A stretch of 64,000 nt of DNA from Nocardia yamanashiensis NBRC 100130 (GTDB lineage: Bacteria > Actinomycetota > Actinomycetes > Mycobacteriales > Mycobacteriaceae). How positions within the stretch are numbered: position 1 is the first letter of the stretch; each line of letters begins with the position of its first letter. The DNA is taken from NCBI RefSeq assembly GCF_001613325.1, contig NZ_BDCD01000009.1, positions 248,001 to 312,000 on the forward strand, read 5' to 3'. Of this stretch, positions 1 to 7,546 are shown in pieces. Below the pieces are notes generated by a model. The model had not been told where the DNA came from. It was given only the letters and a program-made list of their open reading frames with translations, and did no database searches. Position numbers and translations under genes: made by a program.

Positions 1-861
1 CATTTCGTGGCGGGCGTGGGCACCGGCGGCACCATCACCGGCACCGGCCGCTACCTGAAGGAGATCTCGGGCGGCAAGGTCAAGATCATCGGCGCGGATC
101 CGGAAGGCTCGGTGTACTCCGGCGGCACCGGCCGCCCGTACCTGGTCGAGGGCGTCGGCGAGGACTTCTGGCCGACCGCCTACGACCCGGCCGTCCCGGA
201 CGAGATCATCGCCGTCTCCGATGCCGACTCCTTCGAGATGACCCGCCGCCTGGCCCGCGAGGAGGGCCTGCTGGTCGGCGGCTCCTGCGGTATGGCCGTG
301 GTGGCGGCGCTCAAGGTCGCCGAGCGCGATCCGGACGCCGTTGTGGTGGTGCTGCTTCCGGACGGCGGCCGCGGCTACCTGTCCAAGATCTTCAACGATC
401 AGTGGATGCAGTCCTACGGCTTCCTCAAGCAGGACGGCACCCACGCCGAACCGCTGGTCGGGGAGATCCTGCGCGGCAAGTCCGGCAGCCTGCCCGATCT
501 GGTGCACACCCACCCGTCGGAAACCCTGCGCGACGCCATCGAGATCCTGCGCGAGTACAACGTCTCGCAGATGCCGGTGGTCGGCGCCGAACCGCCGATC
601 ATGGCGGGCGAGGTCGCGGGCAGCGTCACCGAACGCGATCTGCTGTCGGCCGTTTTCGAGGGCCGCGCGCAGCTGACCGATCCGGTCTCCAAGCACATGA
701 GCCCGGGCTTCCCGCTGATCGGTTCCGGCGAACCGCTCTCGGCCGCCCGCAAGTCGCTCGAAGAGACCGACGCCCTCATGGTGGTCGAAGACGGCAAGCC
801 GGTCGGCGTGATCACCCGTCACGATCTGCTGGGCTTCCTGTCCACCGGAGCCCTCGCGTAA
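1..861 (+). CDS. cbs: Cystathionine beta-synthase, C-terminal part (5' end outside window)
   Basis: The reading frame is open from the first base, so the gene begins before the window; 286 residues are visible. Family role: a cytoplasmic PLP enzyme that condenses serine and homocysteine to cystathionine, the first transsulfuration step. Seen here: the PLP-phosphate loop GVGTGGTITGTG at the very start, GGSCGMA (the Ser facing the PLP ring nitrogen in this fold) near residue 97, and two CBS domains filling the last ~125 residues (SETLRDAIEIL and SAARKSLEE helices). metB, which acts in the same pathway, lies 8 kb downstream on the same strand. The two are almost adjacent in M. tuberculosis (Rv1077, Rv1079), so the genes between look inserted. 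Confidence 0.95.
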   Translation, partial: HFVAGVGTGGTITGTGRYLKEISGGKVKIIGADPEGSVYSGGTGRPYLVEGVGEDFWPTAYDPAVPDEIIAVSDADSFEMTRRLAREEGLLVGGSCGMAVVAALKVAERDPDAVVVVLLPDGGRGYLSKIFNDQWMQSYGFLKQDGTHAEPLVGEILRGKSGSLPDLVHTHPSETLRDAIEILREYNVSQMPVVGAEPPIMAGEVAGSVTERDLLSAVFEGRAQLTDPVSKHMSPGFPLIGSGEPLSAARKSLEETDALMVVEDGKPVGVITRHDLLGFLSTGALA

Positions 862-1044
862 CCTGCCACACATTCGCCGCCCGCCATGACCGGTCTTCCG
901 GTCCGGCGGGCGTTCTGATGTCACCGCTGTGATTTGCCCTGGAACACAGGATTTTTTGCCTGCATCGGAGATCACACGTGTCGCTCCGTCGCGATAACTG
1001 CGTCGTTACTGTCCGTTAATGGTCGGCGAGCAAGATCGTCTCGT

Positions 1045-2190
1045 ATGGACCGGAGACACGTGGTCGCCTGGGTGGCTCTCGCGGCCGCCGTACTGGGCGG
1101 CGCGGCGCTGCTGGATCGCATCGGATTCCCCGCGCCGCAGATGATCCTCGCCATCGTGGTGGGCGCGGGCCTGGCCATGACCGGGCGGCTGCCGAAACCG
1201 CTGCCGCGCCAGGTGAATACGGCCGTGCAGGGCATGCTGGGCGTGGTCATGGGCAGCTACCTGCAGATCTCGCTGCTGACCACGCTGGGCCTCGCGCTCA
1301 TCCCCGTGCTCGTGGTGACGGCCGCGACGGTCCTGCTGAGCGTCGGTGTCGCACTGGTTTTCGCGCGCGCCGCCAAGGTGGATGTCCCGACCTCGACGCT
1401 GGGCCTGCTGGCCGGCGGCTCGGCCGCGGTGGTCTCGGCCGCCGAGGAACTGGACGCCGATCCGCGCCGGGTGGCGTTCATGCAATACCTGCGGGTCGCG
1501 CTGGTCGCCTTGAGCGCGCCCGCCGTCGCCGCGATTCTCGACGACGAGGAGGGCATCTCCTACGGCCCGGTCACGCTCGGCGGCGCGGTCACCGATCCGG
1601 ACCTGCCGTTCTGGATGATCGTCGGCCGCGGCGATCAGGTCGCGGGCCTGTCCACCGCAATCATGTTGTGCCTCATCGGAACTTGGGCCGGTCGCCGCAT
1701 CGGCCTGCCGAATGCCGCGCTCCTGGGGCCGATGCTGCTGACCGCGATCCTCACCGCCGCCGGCATCAGCCACGGCTACGCGCCGACCCACCTGTTCAAG
1801 GATCTGCTTTTCGTTCTGGTCGGTTTCGAGGTCGGCACCCGCTTCACCCGCGAGGTGGTGCGGGAGATGGCGCGCATGATCCCCGCCGTGATGACGGCGG
1901 TACTGGCCCTGTCCGGCCTGGTGGCAGCGCTCGCATTGGGCCTGGCCTATCTCGTCGACCTGGAGATGTCGGACCTGTATCTGGCCACCACCCCGGGCGG
2001 CATCAACGCGGTCCTGGCCACCGCCGACAAGATGAACGCCAACCTGCCCCTCATCACCAGCGTGCAGACCATCCGCCTGCTGCTGATGATGGCGTTGCTG
2101 CCGCTGCTCATGCGCGCCATCCGCCGTTTCAATGCGCGAAGCCGCAGTTCCGGAACCGCCACAGCGCCACCCGTGCCCACTCCGGTGTGA
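1045..2190 (+). CDS. AbrB-family membrane protein
   Basis: 381 residues with about nine to ten hydrophobic segments. The repeated layout (an early segment around GFPAPQMILAIVVGAGLAM, a later GLPNAALLGPMLLTAIL) is typical of the AbrB/'ammonia monooxygenase' membrane family (PF05145-like), whose substrate is not settled. The glycine-rich LLAGGSAAVVSAAEEL and TTPGGINAVLATA stretches are the paired family signatures. I chose the ATG at 1045; the open frame reaches back to 934, but the upstream part is polar and unlike the family. It stands alone: cbs ends upstream and an opposite-strand gene ends just downstream. Confidence 0.8.
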   Translation: MDRRHVVAWVALAAAVLGGAALLDRIGFPAPQMILAIVVGAGLAMTGRLPKPLPRQVNTAVQGMLGVVMGSYLQISLLTTLGLALIPVLVVTAATVLLSVGVALVFARAAKVDVPTSTLGLLAGGSAAVVSAAEELDADPRRVAFMQYLRVALVALSAPAVAAILDDEEGISYGPVTLGGAVTDPDLPFWMIVGRGDQVAGLSTAIMLCLIGTWAGRRIGLPNAALLGPMLLTAILTAAGISHGYAPTHLFKDLLFVLVGFEVGTRFTREVVREMARMIPAVMTAVLALSGLVAALALGLAYLVDLEMSDLYLATTPGGINAVLATADKMNANLPLITSVQTIRLLLMMALLPLLMRAIRRFNARSRSSGTATAPPVPTPV

Positions 2191-2232
2191 AGCGGATCGG
2201 CTTGCGGCGCAGTCGAATCGATGCCATCGCCG

Positions 2233-2661
2233 TCAGCCGTTCGCGATCGCCGTGATGTGCTTGGCGGTGTCGCCGTAATGCCGGAACGCGCTGACCCGCC
2301 CCGTGTCGTCGAAGGTCCACAGGTGCAGTTCCTCGTCGGCGATCCGGTGGTCGCCGGGCAGCACCACATCGCTGCGCACCTCGGCCACCACCTTGCGCCC
2401 GTCGCCGATCACCTCGAGCACACTGAACTCGTTGAACTTCCATTCCGCCAGCAGCGCGAAGAATTCCGCCACTTCGGCGGGCCCGCGCCGGGGCTGCAAA
2501 TGCGGCACCCCGGCCTGCTGCGCGGAATTGCCCGCCCAGTCGGCGTCCCAGGACACGTCATCGGCGAGCTGATCGAGAATGAAGGCGATATCGCCGGTTC
2601 CGAAGGCACGGTAGAGGGCGCCGACGGTATCGGCATTGCTGGTTTCGCGGTGAGCGTTCAT
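2233..2661 (-). CDS. SnoaL/NTF2-like family protein
   Basis: 142 residues. The pattern TVGALYRAFGTGDIAFILDQLADDVSWD followed by beta strands EVRSDVVL, EELHLWTFDD and GRVSAFRHYGDT is that of the cone-shaped SnoaL/NTF2 fold, used by small polyketide cyclases, isomerases and binding proteins. No diagnostic catalytic set is visible, so the substrate is unknown. It converges with the AbrB-family gene, 42 bp away. A small gene lies upstream on the same strand, about 50 bp away, and could share a transcript. Confidence 0.75.
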   Translation of the reverse strand: MNAHRETSNADTVGALYRAFGTGDIAFILDQLADDVSWDADWAGNSAQQAGVPHLQPRRGPAEVAEFFALLAEWKFNEFSVLEVIGDGRKVVAEVRSDVVLPGDHRIADEELHLWTFDDTGRVSAFRHYGDTAKHITAIANG

Positions 2662-2709
2662 GCCACGATGGTCGGCCCCGAACCGGTCCGCTCACATCGG
2701 TCGATCGAC

Positions 2710-2919
2710 CTATCCGGTGCGCAGGCTCGGCATTTCGCGTTCGTGCAGGCGCAGCACCTCGCGCGCGGCCTGGTCGAGCTGGTCGGCATTGATCACCAGT
2801 TTGGACCGGCTGCGGCCGTCGCCGGGGTGGGCCCGCTCCCGATCGCGGCGGTGCCGGACCGCCAGCTCCGTCTGTGCGTGCGCGATGAGCTTGTTCAGCG
2901 CGTTCTCGATCTCACCCAT
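2710..2919 (-). CDS. Small charged hypothetical protein
   Basis: 69 residues, strongly charged and probably mostly helical (MGEIENALNKLIAHAQTE at the start). A good ribosome site (GGAAGGATCACTC before the ATG) and the position directly ahead of the SnoaL-like gene on the same strand support it as real. I recognise no domain. It could be an actinobacterial orphan or a small accessory protein of its neighbour. Confidence 0.55.
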   Translation of the reverse strand: MGEIENALNKLIAHAQTELAVRHRRDRERAHPGDGRSRSKLVINADQLDQAAREVLRLHEREMPSLRTG

Positions 2920-3021
2920 GAGTGATCCTTCCGTGCGCGCGGATGGGTTTGCCGAACGGATTGCCCTTTCCAGCCTACGAGCCCCGGCGCCGCCTCCGGC
3001 CCGGTCGGCGAACGCCGCAGC

Positions 3022-4554
3022 TCATCCGGGCAGCAGCCCGTGCTCCATGGCGAACACGGCCGCGCCCGCCCGGGTGCGGCGGCCGGTCTTGTCGTAGATG
3101 TGCGCCAGATGGTGGCCGACGGTGCGCTCGGACACCACCAGGTCGGCCGCGATCTGGCGATTGGAGAGGCCGCGGGCGGCCAGGCGCAGCACGTCCACCT
3201 CGCGCTCGGTCAGCCCGCACGGATATTCGGTGCGGGCCGGGCGCAGGCCCGCCGCCTCCACCACCGCGGCGCAGGCCTCCCGATCGAGCCGGCCCGCCGC
3301 GGCTTCGGCGGACAGGTGCGCGGCGGCCTCGCTGGGTTTGTGAGCGGGCCGGTGCGGGCGCGGTTCGGTCATGGCGGCGAAGACGTCGGCGGCGGCGAGC
3401 AGCCGGGCCGACTGCGAGAGGTCGTGCACTCGCACGCCGCGGTGGTAGCCGCTGCCGTCGAGGCGTTCGTGATGCCCGGAGGCGACCTCGGCCAGATCGC
3501 TCAGGCTGGGGCAGCGGCGCAGGATGCGATCGGTCCAATAGCAGTGCAGCCGAACCCTTTCCCAGTCGCCGGGGCCGAGCGGCCCGGGTCGATCCCAGAC
3601 CGCGCTGGAGACCGCCGCCCGCCCGATATCGTGCAGCAGCGCGGCGGCGCGCAGGGCGGCGCGATCGGTGGCGTTCATCCCCGCCAATTCGGCTGCCGCA
3701 TTGGATAATTCGGCTACGTGGCCCGAATGTCCCAGCAGGTAGCGGCCTTTCAGGTCGACGATCACGGCCATGGCGGTGCACAGGTGGTCGCGGTCCTCGG
3801 GCCGGATCACGGTGGGCAGTCCGGGTTCGGCCGCCACCACGGCGGTGAGCAGATCGGGCTGATCCAGCACGCTCCAGACCGCGTCCGGTTCCGCCGCGAA
3901 CGCCGCCACCAGATCCGGATCCAGGTGTCCGCCCGCGCGCCGCCGCAATTCGGTCACGGCGGCCATGCGGTCCCGGGTGCCGAGCGCCAGCACCGCCTGT
4001 TCGGCCAGATGCAGGATGCGGCCGGGCAGCGACAGGTCCTCGCCGGACAGCCGGTCGGGCGCGCCCAGACCGTCCCAGCGCTCCTTGACCTCGGTGAGTG
4101 CGCGTACGGCCGCCTCGGGCAGCCCCAGACGCGGTCCCAGCGCCCGGCTGACCTCGCAGACCGATCGGACCGCGATCGGCGCTCCCTGCGGCGCCTGGGT
4201 CACGAAACGGTCACGCATAGCGGCCTGGGTCAGTGGCGACCAGGACCCGAAGTCGCGCATCTGATCGGCGAAAACGCCCGGATCACCCGGGTCGAGGGTG
4301 TGATACGCCTGCTGGAAGGCGATGTCGTCGGCGTAGGACTCGGCGTTCTCCGAGGCCCGGCTGGTGCACCCGACCGCGCCGAGCAGGGCGGCGTGGAACA
4401 CCACGCGCCGATCGGGCTCGTCCAGACCGAGCCGGCCGGCCACGGCATCGGCCACCAGGCACACCGACAGGCCCTTCTCGAACGGCATTCCGGTCGCGAG
4501 ATCGGTGGTGAGCGAAAGGGCCGCCAGCACCTCGGTGACCCGGATGGATGCCAT
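3022..4554 (-). CDS. HD-domain (HD-GYP-like) phosphohydrolase with C-terminal LuxR-type HTH
   Basis: 510 residues. Residues ~250-420 hold an HD domain: HDIG at 308-311 and GHHERLDGSGY at 360-370, close to the HD-GYP signature but with GYH in place of GYP. Residues ~1-200 look like a degenerate second copy: KERWDGLGAPDRL near 157 matches the same motif without the His pair. Residues ~447-510 are a LuxR/GerE helix-turn-helix (LTEREVDVLRLAARGLSNRQIA). HD-GYP domains hydrolyse cyclic dinucleotides in other bacteria; whether this one does is inference. The likely role is a transcription regulator whose sensor is an HD nucleotidase-like module. It stands alone with a 600-bp upstream gap. Confidence 0.85.
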   Translation of the reverse strand: MASIRVTEVLAALSLTTDLATGMPFEKGLSVCLVADAVAGRLGLDEPDRRVVFHAALLGAVGCTSRASENAESYADDIAFQQAYHTLDPGDPGVFADQMRDFGSWSPLTQAAMRDRFVTQAPQGAPIAVRSVCEVSRALGPRLGLPEAAVRALTEVKERWDGLGAPDRLSGEDLSLPGRILHLAEQAVLALGTRDRMAAVTELRRRAGGHLDPDLVAAFAAEPDAVWSVLDQPDLLTAVVAAEPGLPTVIRPEDRDHLCTAMAVIVDLKGRYLLGHSGHVAELSNAAAELAGMNATDRAALRAAALLHDIGRAAVSSAVWDRPGPLGPGDWERVRLHCYWTDRILRRCPSLSDLAEVASGHHERLDGSGYHRGVRVHDLSQSARLLAAADVFAAMTEPRPHRPAHKPSEAAAHLSAEAAAGRLDREACAAVVEAAGLRPARTEYPCGLTEREVDVLRLAARGLSNRQIAADLVVSERTVGHHLAHIYDKTGRRTRAGAAVFAMEHGLLPG

Positions 4555-5158
4555 GGATCGACCCTAATCCGCGGTGCGCCCGCGTGCATGGCGTTGACGG
4601 TGGTGAATGCGTTCGTGATCGGCCGGTGATTGGCGTCCGGAAGATCGCCGAAAGTTCGCCGAATGGCACGCGAAACGCCGACAAATGGTGCGATTCATGC
4701 TTTATCGCAATATCGGGACTAAATTTCTCTGTGATCTGAAACACTCTGTGGTTTGAATTGAATCACCTGGTCAGCGCTTGTATTAATGCAGGTCCCGAGG
4801 TTGCCGCCCGGACCGGTTCACCGTCTGTTCATGTTTGGTTCAGGCTGTGTTCATCTAGCGCAATCAAGCTGTGACCTTGTCGGAAACAGACCACAAGTCT
4901 GCTAGGCGCAAGGAGATGTCGAAAACATGCGGAACGTGATCACGACAACGGTGCGATGAGGCACCTCGGCCCGCGCGGCCGTCGCTGACACCGCTGACCT
5001 CCGATTCAGCGTCAATTTCCCTGGCCCGCAACGGGTCTCACAACAGAAATAACAAACACCGGTAGTGCGTGGTGAGCATCCCAATGGGTGCTCGCGTGGC
5101 CGCGCGCTGCCACTCGAGGCCCAGCGAGGCCGAAACCGAACAGGAATCCTACTTCGCC
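4555..5158. other. 604-bp intergenic region with possible leader peptide
   Basis: This gap separates the HD/LuxR gene (leftward) from the lytic transglycosylase gene (rightward). The left part is comparatively AT-rich (4690-4790), as expected for divergent promoters. The right part holds a short frame with a strong ribosome site at 4927-4959 (listed separately). I looked for the c-di-AMP (ydaO) riboswitch that precedes many actinobacterial cell-wall hydrolase genes, and its conserved GGGGGA / GGGGUGAAU blocks are not present. I see nothing else that I can name. Confidence 0.5.
4927..4959 (+). CDS. Possible 10-residue leader peptide upstream of the transglycosylase gene
   Basis: ATG at 4927 with the ribosome site AAGGAGAT about 8 bases before it. 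It encodes MRNVITTTVR and stops at TGA 4957. The downstream gene starts 200 bp later and has only a weak ribosome site, so such a frame could act as a regulatory leader. The support is only the unusually good Shine-Dalgarno sequence; a chance ORF of this length is common. Confidence 0.3.
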   Translation: MRNVITTTVR

Positions 5159-5785
5159 ATGCCCACGAACCCTATGACCGCTCTGAAATGCCCCGCCAGA
5201 CGTAGCAAGGTGGTTGCCGCCGCCCGTACCGCCGGCACCGCCGCCCTGGCCCTCGGGGTCTTCGGATCCATCATCACCGCCGCGGGCTCCGCGCAGGGTG
5301 AGGTCGAGCCCGTCGCGCTGAAGGAAACCCTCGCAGCGACCGCTCCCGCCATGCAGGCCGCCCCGGGCAAGCTCGACGCCGCTCCCGCCCCGGCCCCCGC
5401 GCCCATGCCGGCCCCCGAGGTCGCCGCGCCGGCCCCCGCGCCGCTGCCGCCTGCCCCGGTCTACGCCGACAACCTCGACGGCTGGATCCGGCACGCGCTG
5501 GACATCATGGCCGCCAACAACATTCCGGGCAGCTACGACGGCATCATGCGCAACATCCTGCGCGAGTCGAGCGGCAACCCGCAGGCCATCAACCTCTACG
5601 ACTCCAATGCGGCCATGGGCATCCCGTCCAAGGGTCTGCTGCAGGTGATCGACCCGACCTTCGCGGCGTACCACGTGCCCGGCACCGAGTTCAATGTCTG
5701 GGATCCGGTCGCGAACATCGTGGCGGCCTGCAACTACGCCGCCCACCGCTACGGCTCGATGGACAACGTCAACAGCGCGTACTGA
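5159..5785 (+). CDS. Secreted transglycosylase (SLT domain)
   Basis: 208 residues. It has an N-terminal basic stretch and a hydrophobic segment (AGTAALALGVFGSIITAAGSA) acting as signal peptide or anchor. A proline/alanine-rich linker (residues ~60-105) precedes a C-terminal SLT domain of about 100 residues. The catalytic glutamate is probably in LRESSGNPQAIN, followed by the family's GLLQVIDPTFAAY. Such enzymes cleave peptidoglycan glycan strands outside the membrane and resemble resuscitation-promoting factors in layout. The start is uncertain: I took the ATG at 5159, but a GTG at 5069 would add 30 residues before the same signal sequence. Confidence 0.85.
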   Translation: MPTNPMTALKCPARRSKVVAAARTAGTAALALGVFGSIITAAGSAQGEVEPVALKETLAATAPAMQAAPGKLDAAPAPAPAPMPAPEVAAPAPAPLPPAPVYADNLDGWIRHALDIMAANNIPGSYDGIMRNILRESSGNPQAINLYDSNAAMGIPSKGLLQVIDPTFAAYHVPGTEFNVWDPVANIVAACNYAAHRYGSMDNVNSAY

Positions 5786-5830
5786 TCCCGCTGCTCGATT
5801 CCTGCCGGTTTCCCGGCTGATCGCGAGTAC

Positions 5831-5868
5831 GCCGGAGCCCCCCGATGAGGGGAGGGCTCCGGCGTTTT
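5831..5868 (+). terminator. Rho-independent-type terminator after the transglycosylase gene
   Basis: A 10-bp perfect stem (GCCGGAGCCC with its complement GGGCTCCGGC), loop of about 13 bases, followed by GTTTTCG. It lies 46 bp after the stop codon. Confidence 0.75.
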
Positions 5869-6022
5869 CGTCGTTCGGGAGCCGATCGGCAAATCGTAGG
5901 CATCCTTTTTGGCAACTTTTTCGCAAACAACGCATTGCGAAGATCAACTGGGGGTATAACCGCCCTTGGAGCAAGTCCCGGCATCCGGCCGGGGCCGGAT
6001 AGCGACGAGGAACGGGGTACCC

Positions 6023-7051
6023 ATGTACACCTCGAGTTTGGCTATCGATATCCAGCAGGGGTTGTCGGACGCGTGGAGTTCGGTGGCCACGTTCGTACCG
6101 AAATTCGTCGGGTTCCTGGCCATTCTCCTCATCGGCTGGTTCGTGGCGAAAATCATTGAGCGCCTGGTGGTTCGAGTGCTGCACCGGGTCGGCTTCGACC
6201 GGCTGGTGGAGCGCGGCGGCATCAAGGACATGCTGGCGAACTCGCGCTACGACGCGACGCAGATCATGGCGCGGCTCGCCTACTACGCGATTCTGCTGAT
6301 CACCCTGCAGCTCGGCTTCGGCGTCTTCGGCCCGAATCCGGTGAGCACCATGCTGAACGGGATCGTGGCCTGGCTGCCGCGGCTGGCCGTCGCGCTGGTC
6401 ATCGTGTGCATCGCGGGCGCGATCGCCAAGGTGGTCATGGACATGATCGCGAACATGCTCTCGGGCCTGGAGTACGGTGCCATGCTCGGGCGCATCGCGG
6501 CCGTATTCATCTGGGGCATAGGCATTATCGCGGCGCTGAACCAGATCGGCGTCGGCACCTCGGTGACCATGCCGATTCTCGTGACGGTGCTGGCGACCAT
6601 CGCCGGCGTGGTGATCGTCGGGTTCGGCGGCGGGCTCATCCGGCCGATGCAGCAGCGCTGGGATCGCTGGCTGAACAATATCGAAGGCGAGATGCCCGAG
6701 CTCAAGGGTCACGCGCAGGCGTACCAGCGGGGCCGCGAGGACGCGGCTCGGGCGCGCGAGGCGGCTCGGCAGCAGCAGGCCATGATGCAGCAGGGCATGA
6801 GCGGCGGTCAGCAGATGCCGCCCGGCAAGTGGGCCGAGCAACCCGTCGGCACCGCTCCCGGTGCGGGACAGCAAGGTTACGGCCAGCAGGGCTACGGCCA
6901 GCAGGGGTACGGGCAACAGGGCTACGGTGCGCAGAACTATGGCCGGCAGGGTGGCTATGGAGCGCAGCAGCAGCCCATGCCGGGCGGTCAGATGCCGGGT
7001 CAGCCCGGCCGGAGCGGCTACGACCCGGAAGATGATTCCGGAATGCGCTGA
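6023..7051 (+). CDS. Mechanosensitive channel-like membrane protein (TM-helix repeat family) with Gln/Gly/Tyr-rich tail
   Basis: 342 residues. Five hydrophobic helices occupy residues ~20-215, with the paired conserved TM-helix repeats of MscS-related CmpX-like proteins (FVGFLAILLIGWFVAKIIERLV; AVALVIVCIAGAIAKVVMDMIANM). The MscS beta domain is missing. Residues ~230-270 form a charged, coiled stretch rich in Arg/Glu/Gln. The last ~80 residues are a low-complexity tail with four near-perfect QQGYG repeats and many Gly/Gln/Pro. Likely role: an osmotic-stress channel or membrane organiser. The low-complexity tail is unusual for the family. The ATG at 6023 has a nearby GAGGAACGGGG purine tract. 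Confidence 0.8.
   Translation: MYTSSLAIDIQQGLSDAWSSVATFVPKFVGFLAILLIGWFVAKIIERLVVRVLHRVGFDRLVERGGIKDMLANSRYDATQIMARLAYYAILLITLQLGFGVFGPNPVSTMLNGIVAWLPRLAVALVIVCIAGAIAKVVMDMIANMLSGLEYGAMLGRIAAVFIWGIGIIAALNQIGVGTSVTMPILVTVLATIAGVVIVGFGGGLIRPMQQRWDRWLNNIEGEMPELKGHAQAYQRGREDAARAREAARQQQAMMQQGMSGGQQMPPGKWAEQPVGTAPGAGQQGYGQQGYGQQGYGQQGYGAQNYGRQGGYGAQQQPMPGGQMPGQPGRSGYDPEDDSGMR
6868..6937 (+). repeat. 15-bp tandem coding repeat (QQGYG)
   Basis: Four to five copies of a 15-bp unit of the form CAGCAGGGCTACGGC, differing only at third positions, encode the QQGYG repeats in the channel's C-terminal tail. The small synonymous differences suggest the array is old or selected at protein level rather than freshly slipped. 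Confidence 0.85.
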
Positions 7052-7067
7052 CGCGCAAGTGAATACG

Positions 7068-7104
7068 CGAACGGCCCGCGCACTTGAAGTGCGCGGGCCG
7101 TTCG
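7068..7104. terminator. Bidirectional terminator hairpin
   Basis: A near-perfect inverted repeat with 17-18-bp arms (CGAACGGCCCGCGCACTT and its complement) and almost no loop sits between two convergent genes. It can serve both strands. Confidence 0.8.
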
Positions 7105-7117
7105 TATGTCCAGGTGT

Positions 7118-7462
7118 TCAGTCGCCGCGCGCCAGGGCACAGACGCCCGCCAGGCGCAGGTGCACCCAGTCGGCGTGCTGCCAGTCCTCCGGCACGATCG
7201 GCAGTCCGATGCCGGATTCGCGCAGGTCCTCCAGGAGTCCGCGCGCGTATCCGGCGAGCAGCACGCTCACCGGCACGGTGGCCGAGTTCTCCACCCCGAG
7301 CTCCAGGATGTCGCGGACCGCGGCGGCGTGCTGATCCACCGCGGCGCACACACCGGGGAGCTCGCGGGCGGCCAGCATGGCCGGGGCTCCGTGCGTGCGC
7401 TGCAGTCGGTTCAGGGTCTTACGCGCCGAGACGACGAGCAGGGCGGAGCCGGGCAAAAACAC
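7118..7462 (-). CDS. Conserved hypothetical protein, DUF6401-like
   Basis: 114 residues, soluble, probably all helical: SARKTLNRLQRTHGAPAMLAARELPGVCAAVDQHAAAVRDILE. From memory it resembles the DUF6401 family of small actinobacterial proteins; I am not certain. The start is a GTG preceded by a GCTAGCAT element about 14 bases upstream, which could be a -10 box of a nearly leaderless transcript. It ends at the shared terminator hairpin. Confidence 0.6.
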   Translation of the reverse strand: MFLPGSALLVVSARKTLNRLQRTHGAPAMLAARELPGVCAAVDQHAAAVRDILELGVENSATVPVSVLLAGYARGLLEDLRESGIGLPIVPEDWQHADWVHLRLAGVCALARGD

Positions 7463-7546
7463 GCCGTCATGCTAGCAATCGGGGAGCATTCTCGGATCGG
7501 GCTGTGAGATATCGCGCAGTTGCTCCCCGAACGTCCGGAATGTGGT

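Noticed and set aside
2221..2925. 234-residue plus-strand frame
   Set aside because: It is antisense to the SnoaL-like gene and the small gene next to it, both of which have better support.
4555..5158. c-di-AMP (ydaO) riboswitch before the cell-wall hydrolase gene
   Set aside because: None of the conserved aptamer blocks could be found on the plus strand.
5012..6916. 634-residue open frame on the minus strand
   Set aside because: It is the antisense shadow of the transglycosylase and channel genes, is full of Arg/His/Asp runs and matches no protein pattern.
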